DNA of 5,028 bases, taken from JBMOLK01 sp049325575 (GTDB lineage Bacteria; Bacillota; Clostridia; Acetivibrionales; Acetivibrionaceae). Position numbers and translations under genes: made by a program. Where the stretch lies: contig JBMOLK010000285.1 of assembly GCA_049325575.1 (NCBI GenBank), positions 1 to 5,028 of the forward strand, read 5' to 3'. The notes under the pieces are model-generated. The model ran no database searches. It was not told where the DNA came from and saw only the letters and a list, made by a program, of their open reading frames with translations. Positions 1 through 5,028 of the stretch are shown one piece after another (positions within the stretch are counted from its first letter, which is position 1; each line of letters starts with the position of its first letter).

Positions 1-936
1 TACAGGAGTCAAAGCGACTGGTAGTACTGCCTTAACTATGTGGGATGTAAAGGATAAATATCATGCTAATGTGGATGATGAAGACTCAGTACTGCCTTAA
101 CTATGTGGGATGTAAAGTTGAATTCCATTTCTTTAGTCCACCAGTGAGTAGCGTACTGCCTTAACTATGTGGGATGTAAAGTTTGGCTATGATGTTATTG
201 ATAAAAAGCTTGTTGTAGTACTGCCTTAACTATGTGGGATGTAAAGACATACGGGATGAGATTGAAAAGCTTGAGAATGGTGGTACTGCCTTAACTATGT
301 GGGATGTAAAGCCATATATTTCAATAAATCTATCTGATTCTTAAACTCGTACTGCCTTAACTATGTGGGATGTAAAGAGGATTGAGGTGAATATATATGC
401 CAGCAGGAAGACGTACTGCCTTAACTATGTGGGATGTAAAGTTTGAGACAAGTGTCCTTCTCTCCATAATACTGTTTTTTGTACTGCCTTAACTATGTGG
501 GATGTAAAGGCATGAAGAACAGAAACGCAGACGTAAAGAGATGCAGTACTGCCTTAACTATGTGGGATGTAAAGTTTTCAATAAGCTCTTTTTTGGCTTT
601 CCTGTACTCTTGTACTGCCTTAACTATGTGGGATGTAAAGATATTAATTTGCCATTTTCTTTTAACCATTTCTTGAGTACTGCCTTAACTATGTGGGATG
701 TAAAGGAAAAGCGCAGAGCACTTGTGAAGAATGCCCTCAAAGTACTGCCTTAACTATGTGGGATGTAAAGATTTACTGCTAAAGCAAATTTACATACTGC
801 CTTATTGTACTGCCTTAACTATGTGGGATGTAAAGCTAGAAAATATACAAATGTTATATTTTGAAGAAATAGTACTGCCTTAACTATGTGGGATGTAAAG
901 TCATTAATTTTAATTCTTATTTGTCGAAGTATTTTG

Positions 937-958
937 GTACTGCCTTAACTATGTAAAG
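937..958 (+). repeat. Shortened CRISPR repeat with a 7-bp internal deletion
   Basis: This copy keeps the first 14 bases of the repeat and the last eight (ATGTAAAG), but lacks the seven bases between them. In the intact repeat, ATGT occurs twice seven bases apart, so a slip between the two copies gives exactly this product. The presumed 8-nt crRNA 5' handle is untouched. It lies between spacers 901-936 and 959-994, both 36 nt long. Confidence 0.95.
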
Positions 959-994
959 AACAATCCTACAATCAAATTTGATATATCGTCTTTT

Positions 995-1001
995 GTACTG
1001 C
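995..1001 (+). repeat. Vestige of the terminal CRISPR repeat
   Basis: GTACTGC, identical to the first seven bases of the repeat, lies exactly 36 nt after the shortened repeat. After it the match fades, with scattered identities only. It looks like the decayed terminal repeat and marks the leader-distal end of the array. Seven bases alone would be weak evidence; the exact 36-nt spacing is what supports it. Confidence 0.7.
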
Positions 1002-1016
1002 ATTCAAAAATAGAAT

Positions 1017-1045
1017 TTGACAATAAACCCCTTAACATATATTGT
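1017..1045 (+). promoter_or_regulatory. Putative SigA promoter of the acetyltransferase-methyltransferase unit
   Basis: A perfect -35 box TTGACA lies at 1017-1022. Two overlapping -10 candidates follow: TATATT at 1038-1043 (15-bp spacing) and TATTGT at 1040-1045 (17-bp spacing). Transcription would start near 1050, leaving about 30 nt of leader before the ATG at 1081. The promoter begins 15 bp after the CRISPR stub. No terminator is visible between the array and this gene, so readthrough from the array is also possible. Confidence 0.55.
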
Positions 1046-1062
1046 TAGAATAGAGCAAGTTT

Positions 1063-1071
1063 AGAAGGGAG
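1063..1071 (+). promoter_or_regulatory. Ribosome binding site that decides the acetyltransferase start
   Basis: AGAAGGGAG ends nine bases before the ATG at 1081. An in-frame TTG at 1072 directly abuts this purine run and cannot be served by it, so the ATG is preferred. Confidence 0.75.
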
Positions 1072-1080
1072 TTGTCATAT

Positions 1081-1953
1081 ATGAACAATAACTATGCTTT
1101 GACTGATAGAGTGAAAATAGTACAGTCCAATATCAAGGATATCGATGAGCTTATCAAACTACATGTTGAAAGCCTTTCATACCCTATGGATTCATGGCTT
1201 GAAGACAGGCTAATAGAGTCTTCTATATATAAAATTATGTATGAAGACAGCTGCATAGGCTATGCAGGACTGATTAAGGAGACCTTACATTTTTTTTATG
1301 TCAGGAAAGAATATTTTAGATATGCACCAGCCGTGCTTGAGAAGATTGTATCGGAAAAAGCAATCAAAAAAGTATTTATAATGACCCAGGATGCGTTGAT
1401 TTCTACTTTAATAGCAGAATGGGATTATGAAAAAGAAAAGGATGCCTGCTGGTTTACCGATAGCGGAAGGGTAGAAAACATCAATACAGAAGTAAGCCAT
1501 GCTGTTTTCAGATATGCTAAAGAAGGGGATATACAAAGAATAAGAGAAATATCAGGTGATTTCTTTGATGAAGAAAGCGGAGGTTTTGCTTGCCTTGAAG
1601 AGCGGGTAGCAGCAGGAACTATTTTTGTTCTGGAGGATAATGGAGATTTACTGGGGTGTGGTGTAATCGAAAAGGGACAGTTTTGTAACGGATATGTTTC
1701 AATAGGTATGTATGCAAATAGTGATCACCGAAGAAAAGGCGTGGCTAAGACTATTCTCTTACACCTTAAGAAGTGGACATATAGTAATAATTTGAGACCT
1801 GTTGCTGGCTGCTGGTACTATAACACTCTATCCAGAAGGAGCCTTGAGTCAGCAGGTATGATTGCTACAGCCATAGGGTTTGAAGCTGTACTTATTGGAA
1901 AAGAAAAACTGCCGCTCCGAACCGGCAATCCTCCAGGTGAATTGGTTGAATAG
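1081..1953 (+). CDS. Tandem-domain GNAT family N-acetyltransferase
   Basis: A 290-residue protein, probably cytosolic: no signal peptide or membrane segment is visible. The C-terminal half (about residues 138-275) has a clear GNAT fold. Motif A is a beta strand (YVSIGMY) followed by the acetyl-CoA pyrophosphate-binding loop HRRKGVA at 216-222, matching the family's Q/R-x-x-G-x-A pattern. Motif B is seen in N248-T-L-S-R-R-S-L-E-S-A-G-M260, where GNATs often read N...S...EK.GF. The N-terminal half (about 11-130) looks like a second, degenerate GNAT domain without the loop; this layout is common in GNATs of about 290 residues. It should transfer an acetyl group from acetyl-CoA to an amine, but the substrate cannot be read from sequence. 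The next gene follows after 16 bp, so the two are probably co-transcribed. Family assignment is firm; function is open. Confidence 0.9.
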   Translation: MNNNYALTDRVKIVQSNIKDIDELIKLHVESLSYPMDSWLEDRLIESSIYKIMYEDSCIGYAGLIKETLHFFYVRKEYFRYAPAVLEKIVSEKAIKKVFIMTQDALISTLIAEWDYEKEKDACWFTDSGRVENINTEVSHAVFRYAKEGDIQRIREISGDFFDEESGGFACLEERVAAGTIFVLEDNGDLLGCGVIEKGQFCNGYVSIGMYANSDHRRKGVAKTILLHLKKWTYSNNLRPVAGCWYYNTLSRRSLESAGMIATAIGFEAVLIGKEKLPLRTGNPPGELVE

Positions 1954-1960
1954 AAAGGGG
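1954..1960 (+). promoter_or_regulatory. Ribosome binding site of the methyltransferase
   Basis: AAAGGGG immediately follows the acetyltransferase stop and ends nine bases before the ATG at 1970. A GAGG at 1964-1967 is only two bases from that ATG, too close to act as the main site. The frame extends upstream into the previous gene (to a TTG at 1880), but nothing supports starting there. Confidence 0.7.
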
Positions 1961-1969
1961 AATGAGGTT

Positions 1970-2731
1970 ATGTCAAATGTAGAAGAAAAGCTTGCAAAAT
2001 CACTTACTGCTGAAACAACAGAGCTGATTGCCTATCTGCCGTATTTATTGCAGGATCTATGGGAACTTGGTTCAAGTCCAAGAGATATCGAGGAGCTTAT
2101 CTTACAGCATATTAGAGTATCTGGAAAAACAAAAGTACTTGATCTTGCCTGTGGGAAAGGTCCGGTAAGCGTTCATCTAGCCAAAGTATTTGGGTGTACG
2201 GTCAAGGGCATAGATATTATTCCGGAGTTTATTACTTACGCGAAAAAGAAGGCAGAAGAATACTCTGTAGAGAAGCTGTGCGAATTTAGTGTTGGAGATA
2301 TTAATCAGTCGGTTTTGAGTGAAAGAGATTATGATATCGTGATTCTTGGAGCTGTGGGAGATGTATTAGGCAACTCATCAGAGACAGTATTAAAGCTTAA
2401 AGGTACGGTTAAACAGGGAGGGTATATATTTATAGATGATGCCTACAGCGCAGATGGCTCGGGTGGAAGATATCCTTCCAGGGACCAATGGCTTCAGGTT
2501 TTTAATAAAGCGGGTGTAAAGCTTGTCGCTGAAAAGGTTGTTGATGAAAATGAACTGGTTGATATTAATAGATCAAACCAGGACTGCATTATAAAAAGAG
2601 CCAATGAGTTAAAGGCAATTTATCCTGAAAAGGCGGAGATGTTTGAAGGATACATTCAGAGCCAGCAGGCAGAGTGTGACGAGTTGGAAAGTGAAATAAC
2701 AGGTGTAACCTGGCTTTTACAGGTAATTTAG
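1970..2731 (+). CDS. Class I SAM-dependent methyltransferase
   Basis: A 253-residue cytosolic protein with the Rossmann-type methyltransferase core. Motif I is V56-L-D-L-A-C-G-K-G64, the glycine-rich S-adenosylmethionine loop. G80-I-D-I83 ends strand 2, with D82 expected to hold the ribose hydroxyls. G109-D110 is the likely adenine-contacting motif. YDIVILGAV (121-129) is strand 4 and IFIDDAY (153-159) resembles strand 5. Residues 1-50 form a helical cap. The C-terminal part (about 185-253) is charged and helical. The family methylates small molecules, RNA or protein, and nothing here identifies the acceptor. The gene follows the acetyltransferase by 16 bp without a separate promoter, so the pair probably forms a bicistronic unit. 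No clear terminator follows it; the 54 bp to the next -10 box are AT-rich, without a convincing hairpin. Confidence 0.9.
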   Translation: MSNVEEKLAKSLTAETTELIAYLPYLLQDLWELGSSPRDIEELILQHIRVSGKTKVLDLACGKGPVSVHLAKVFGCTVKGIDIIPEFITYAKKKAEEYSVEKLCEFSVGDINQSVLSERDYDIVILGAVGDVLGNSSETVLKLKGTVKQGGYIFIDDAYSADGSGGRYPSRDQWLQVFNKAGVKLVAEKVVDENELVDINRSNQDCIIKRANELKAIYPEKAEMFEGYIQSQQAECDELESEITGVTWLLQVI

Positions 2732-2761
2732 TTTACTACACAGACTGATAGAATTAGTACT

Positions 2762-2790
2762 TTTAATATATTCAGTATATGTGGTATAAT
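2762..2790 (+). promoter_or_regulatory. Extended -10 promoter of the surface protein gene
   Basis: A consensus TATAAT lies at 2785-2790, preceded by TG at 2782-2783 (TGn extended -10). The -35 position, 17 bp upstream, is the weak TTTAAT (2762-2767), as expected when an extended -10 compensates. Transcription should begin near 2797, about 29 nt before the GTG start, so the in-frame ATG at 2796 sits at or before the transcript end. Confidence 0.75.
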
Positions 2791-2812
2791 TTTACATGAA
2801 TATTTATTATTT

Positions 2813-2818
2813 GGGGGG
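2813..2818 (+). promoter_or_regulatory. Ribosome binding site that decides the surface protein start
   Basis: A run of six G residues ends seven bases before the GTG at 2826. It supports GTG as the start and argues against the in-frame ATG at 2796, which has no G-rich site ahead of it and would add ten residues before the signal peptide. Confidence 0.8.
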
Positions 2819-2825
2819 TATTAAA

Positions 2826-4385
2826 GTGAAAAGTAAAATTAGAGAAAACAAAATTATAATTAGCTTCCTTTTGGTTGTAACGCTTTTATTAAGCCAGTAC
2901 ATGGCTGTTTTTTCAGAAGAAATTATATCAGAAGCTTACAGGTATTTTGCAGATGGGATTGAATATGTACCGGATGTTCCCTTTGTAAAAGTCGATAACG
3001 AGATATTTGCTCCGGTAAGGCTGATTGCTGAAAGCATGAAGCTGGAAGTAACATGGGACGGAGTTAACCAACAGATAGTTTTGGAAGGTTCCGGCAATAT
3101 CCTTAAAATGAAAATAGGCAGCAGTGAATATACATTCAACAATATAAGCGGTACAATGCCACAAAGTCCGATGATTTATAACGGAAGGACCTATGTGCCT
3201 CTAAAGTTTATAGCCGGTATGTTCGGCTTTACAGTCACAGTAAATGAAACTGAAAAAAGAATAGAGGTTTTTACACCTACGGTAAGAGTTTCAGACCTTA
3301 CAATCTATAATTCTTCCTATGAGATTTACATAGATGCACAGCCTAAATTAGTCACAAGGGCAGAATTATGCAGATTTCTTGTTAAATCTCTAGGATTAGA
3401 TGTGAATGTTATACCTTCACAACTATTTCCGGATGTCCCTTCCGATCATGAGTATTTTAAAGACATATATATAGCCATAGATAACGGTTTAATAAAAGGT
3501 TATCCGGATGGAATGTTTATGCCTGAAAGAAATATTACGAGGTCAGAATATGCAGCTCTTCTATGCAGAGCTTTAAAATATGATGAACCGGTAAACAATG
3601 TCATAATAAACGATATTAGGGGCCACTGGGCTGAAAGGCATATAAAAACTGTTGTAGATGCAGGATTGATGGGAGTAAATGAAGATAATTGTTTTGAACC
3701 CAACAACTATTTGTCAATGGATTTATCAGGTCAGATTATACCGATAATTTCTCCCTGGAATGCGGACAACAAAAAAGTAATATGGAAGTCAGATAATGAA
3801 GATGTAGCTGTTGTTGACAACACAGGCCGTATAATCGGCAAATCTCCCGGGAGTGCAAAAATCACCTGTACTACGGAAGATGGTGGGATTATAAGAACGT
3901 GTAATGTAACGATAAAGAATGTGGAGCCTACCCCCATTATGGTTCTTTACGGCTATATCAAACCGGAGGTAGATTCTCAAAGTATAAATATATGTCAGGG
4001 ATTTAAAGTAGAAATAGAAGGGACAGATAATTATACATCAACAAATGAGGAAGGATATTTTGAAATAACATGTCCCCTATCCGATTTGGGACTACAGCCT
4101 TATATCATAATATCTAAGGCCGGATACCTGACAAGAAAGCAAACTGTAAATTTCTCTTCGGAGCAAAGTTCCAAAGAATCTCCAATAGCTATTTGGCCTG
4201 GTGATATGGGTCAAAATGCCTGTATTAATATGGAAGATGTAATGGAGATAATCAAAAGCTTTAATACTGCTGAAGGTGATGAAAGATACAACATAGTATG
4301 TGATTATGACCAAAACGGTGCGATAAATATGGCTGACATTGTCTGTACATTGCAGTGGTTTAATCGCTCTTCGAATGATTATTAG
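2826..4385 (+). CDS. Secreted SLH-BIG2-dockerin-like surface protein
   Basis: A 519-residue exported protein. Residues 1-30 form a signal peptide: basic KSKIRENK, a hydrophobic core, likely cleavage after AVFS30. Residues about 45-150 match the copper amine oxidase N-terminal-like domain in two halves (VDNEIFAPVRLIAES; YNGRTYVPLKFIAG), which does not imply oxidase activity. Residues 176-296 carry SLH sequence: VTRAE (176-180), a full repeat FPDV...GYPDGMF...ITRSE (201-241), then INDIRGHWAE...FEPNN (261-294) that stops without its TRAE helix. A BIG2 Ig-like domain follows (about 296-363: VIWKSDNEDVAVVD, TGRIIGKSPGSAKI). Residues 374-447 resemble a carboxypeptidase-regulatory-like beta sandwich (GYIKP, EEGYFEI, KAGYLTR). 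The tail is dockerin-like: a degenerate calcium loop at 460-471 and an intact one at 493-504 (DYDQNGAINMAD). Likely role: cell-surface protein held by the SLH motifs. It has its own promoter and a terminator downstream. Ten cysteines after the signal peptide are unusual for an exported protein. Confidence 0.88.
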   Translation: MKSKIRENKIIISFLLVVTLLLSQYMAVFSEEIISEAYRYFADGIEYVPDVPFVKVDNEIFAPVRLIAESMKLEVTWDGVNQQIVLEGSGNILKMKIGSSEYTFNNISGTMPQSPMIYNGRTYVPLKFIAGMFGFTVTVNETEKRIEVFTPTVRVSDLTIYNSSYEIYIDAQPKLVTRAELCRFLVKSLGLDVNVIPSQLFPDVPSDHEYFKDIYIAIDNGLIKGYPDGMFMPERNITRSEYAALLCRALKYDEPVNNVIINDIRGHWAERHIKTVVDAGLMGVNEDNCFEPNNYLSMDLSGQIIPIISPWNADNKKVIWKSDNEDVAVVDNTGRIIGKSPGSAKITCTTEDGGIIRTCNVTIKNVEPTPIMVLYGYIKPEVDSQSINICQGFKVEIEGTDNYTSTNEEGYFEITCPLSDLGLQPYIIISKAGYLTRKQTVNFSSEQSSKESPIAIWPGDMGQNACINMEDVMEIIKSFNTAEGDERYNIVCDYDQNGAINMADIVCTLQWFNRSSNDY

Positions 4386-4423
4386 AATATCCCTTAATGC
4401 TGTTTTAAACTAGATAGAGTAAA

Positions 4424-4465
4424 AGCCCTCTGGCAGAGAAGAAGTAACTTACCTGTCAGGGGGCT
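4424..4465. terminator. Bidirectional terminator between convergent genes
   Basis: AGCCCTCTGGCAG (4424-4436) pairs with CTGTCAGGGGGCT (4453-4465) to give a 13-bp stem with two G-U wobbles and a 16-nt loop. On the + strand it lies 38 bp past the surface protein stop and is followed by ATTTAT, a weak U-tract. On the minus strand it begins 14 bp past the small gene's stop and is followed by TTTTAC. It can serve both genes. Confidence 0.85.
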
Positions 4466-4479
4466 ATTTATGTATACAA

Positions 4480-4890
4480 CTAAAAAATATTATACTTATT
4501 AAATAACTGCTCTAGAAATGAAGTAAATTCTTTATCAGTGCTATAGGATCTTCTCTTTGAACGTATTTCAGGTATGACTTTATTATTATCCACTGCCGTA
4601 ACAAATGTATATACTTCAGCGCCTGATGTATCATATATCCTTACTCTAATGGGAAGTACCATATCTAACGTGTTTTGGTTCTCCTTTAGGGTATTTAGTT
4701 TTTTAAATATTTCTTGAGCTTCTAAAGCGTTTACTTTAATGACATCTTTGCCACCTTCTTCATTAGTGACTGTAGCAAATGCAATATCATCTACTTTTAG
4801 CGACTGAGTAGGATTAGAGATCAAGTAACCAAAAAAGGTGAAAACTAATGCAACAACTAAATAAGACACTATTAATATAAGCCTTTTCAT
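4480..4890 (-). CDS. Small membrane-anchored protein of unknown function
   Basis: A 136-residue protein not recognised as a named family. Residues about 3-24 form one strongly hydrophobic segment after a short basic start (MKR), consistent with a signal anchor or an uncleaved signal peptide. There is no lipobox cysteine, and the protein has no cysteine at all. The remaining 110 residues are soluble and probably extracellular: alternating strands (VDDIAFATVTN, KDVIKVNA), a helix (LEAQEIFKKLNTLKENQ), further strands (PIRVRIYDTSG, EVYTFVTAV) and a C-terminal helix (TDKEFTSFLEQLFNKY). This mixed pattern resembles small exported clostridial domains of unknown function, a loose impression only. The start is the ATG at 4888-4890; a TTG one codon upstream (4893) sits closer to the ribosome binding site and is less likely. 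It is convergent with the surface protein gene, and its upstream region contains a possible pseudoknot. Confidence 0.85.
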   Translation of the reverse strand: MKRLILIVSYLVVALVFTFFGYLISNPTQSLKVDDIAFATVTNEEGGKDVIKVNALEAQEIFKKLNTLKENQNTLDMVLPIRVRIYDTSGAEVYTFVTAVDNNKVIPEIRSKRRSYSTDKEFTSFLEQLFNKYNIF

Positions 4891-4897
4891 CAAAATA

Positions 4898-4905
4898 CCA
4901 CCCTC
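4898..4905 (-). promoter_or_regulatory. Ribosome binding site of the small membrane protein gene
   Basis: On the minus strand, GAGGGTGG ends seven bases before the ATG at 4890. It would be only four bases from the alternative TTG at 4893, which favours the ATG. Confidence 0.75.
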
Positions 4906-4919
4906 GTATAATAAGTTTT

Positions 4920-4984
4920 GTAAGGTTTTAAGTTATAGATTTCCAGTTATAAACCTTACTAAATACCACAAATTTACTGGAAAT
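4920..4984 (-). promoter_or_regulatory. Candidate pseudoknot in the leader of the small membrane protein gene
   Basis: Two perfect 9-bp inverted repeats interleave. ATTTCCAGT at 4939-4947 pairs with ACTGGAAAT at 4976-4984, and GTAAGGTTT at 4920-4928 pairs with AAACCTTAC at 4951-4959. Read on the minus strand, the order is stem 1, stem 2, stem 1', stem 2', the layout of an H-type pseudoknot with connecting loops of 16, 3 and 10 nt. Its 3' end is 14 nt before the ribosome binding site. It could be a leader RNA that controls translation, or overlapping DNA operator sites. No confident promoter was found upstream, so whether it is transcribed is unproven. Confidence 0.4.
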
Positions 4985-5028
4985 ATTGTTACTTGATAAT
5001 TTTATAACTGCGTTAGCAGTAGTTATTT
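4985..5028. other. AT-rich intergenic end of the window
   Basis: No gene is visible. A small inverted repeat, ACTGC-GTTA-GCAGT, lies at about 5007-5020. If the minus-strand gene has a single upstream promoter it should be here or beyond the edge. TATAAA-like and CAATAT-like -10 candidates exist on the minus strand but lack a matching -35, so no promoter is called. Confidence 0.4.

Larger units (their letters stand above)
1..1001 (+). CRISPR. CRISPR array, leader-distal end (15 repeats plus a terminal stub)
   Basis: The repeat is 29 bp, begins GTACTGCC and ends ATGTAAAG. Fourteen identical copies start at 24, 89, 153, 218, 283, 349, 413, 481, 546, 612, 677, 742, 807 and 872; a shortened copy starts at 937 and a 7-bp stub lies at 995-1001. 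Bases flanking the repeats are not conserved, so 29 bp is the true length. Complete spacers are 35-39 nt, mostly 36, and all differ; a partial spacer occupies 1-23. The array therefore runs off the left edge. Repeat decay at the right end, and the 3' end resembling the ATTGAAAC-type crRNA handle of clostridial type I-B repeats, indicate + strand transcription from a leader left of position 1. No cas genes are visible, so the type is inferred only from the repeat. Short open frames across the array are artefacts of the repeat. Confidence 0.98.

Noticed and set aside
479..753. Two overlapping open frames (479-676 and 541-753) inside the CRISPR array.
   Set aside because: They consist of translated CRISPR repeats (recurring LTMWDVK and CLNYVGCK peptides) interrupted by spacers. 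They have no convincing ribosome binding site and no protein-like composition.
1001..1072. The AT-rich stretch right of the array as the CRISPR leader.
   Set aside because: The repeats next to it are the degenerate ones, the handle-like end of the repeat points right, and the TTGACA promoter here drives transcription away from the array.
1880..1969. N-terminal extension of the methyltransferase to the TTG at 1880.
   Set aside because: It would overlap the acetyltransferase gene by over 70 bases and has no ribosome binding site. The ATG at 1970 has AAAGGGG at proper distance.
2766..2780. Inverted repeat ATATA-TTCAG-TATAT between the -35 and -10 of the surface gene promoter, as a possible operator.
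   Set aside because: Only five A/T-only base pairs in AT-rich promoter DNA; too weak to support a regulator site.
2796..2825. Upstream in-frame ATG at 2796 as the start of the surface protein.
   Set aside because: It lies at the predicted transcription start and has no ribosome binding site. The GTG at 2826 has a strong G-rich site seven bases upstream and begins a standard signal peptide.
2928..4313. Several minus-strand open frames of 63-78 codons opposite the surface protein gene.
   Set aside because: They lie wholly antisense to a well-supported gene, lack ribosome binding sites and show no recognisable domains.

Overview
The window looks like a low-GC, Gram-positive, anaerobic Clostridia chromosome. 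The signs are AT-rich DNA, strong G-rich ribosome binding sites, SigA-type promoters, and an exported protein combining a copper-amine-oxidase-like N-domain, S-layer-homology (SLH) motifs, a BIG2 Ig-like domain and a C-terminal dockerin-like module. That architecture points to the cellulosome-forming lineages (Acetivibrio/Hungateiclostridium, Ruminiclostridium). This is an inference from domain style; no database search was run.

Layout. Positions 1-1001 hold the leader-distal end of a CRISPR array read on the + strand: 14 identical 29-bp repeats, a fifteenth repeat with a 7-bp internal deletion, and a 7-bp stub after the last 36-nt spacer. The array continues off the left edge, and no cas gene is in the window. 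Positions 1017-2731 hold a promoter and a two-gene unit: a tandem-domain GNAT acetyltransferase (1081-1953) and a class I SAM-dependent methyltransferase (1970-2731). An extended -10 promoter (2762-2790) then drives a 519-residue secreted surface protein (2826-4385). A bidirectional hairpin terminator (4424-4465) separates it from a convergent small membrane-anchored protein on the minus strand (4480-4890). The upstream region of that last gene (4920-4984) contains two interleaved perfect 9-bp inverted repeats that could form an H-type pseudoknot in its mRNA leader.

How the parts relate. The array is a defence memory and seems functionally separate from the genes. The acetyltransferase and methyltransferase are probably co-transcribed, with unknown substrates. 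The surface protein is likely bound to the cell wall through SLH motifs, and its dockerin-like tail could contact a cohesin-type partner. The points most worth following are the truncated SLH/BIG2 junction and dockerin tail of the surface protein, the repeat-like fragments inside spacer 13, the microhomology deletion in repeat 15, and the pseudoknot-shaped leader. No wholly new system can be demonstrated from this window alone.
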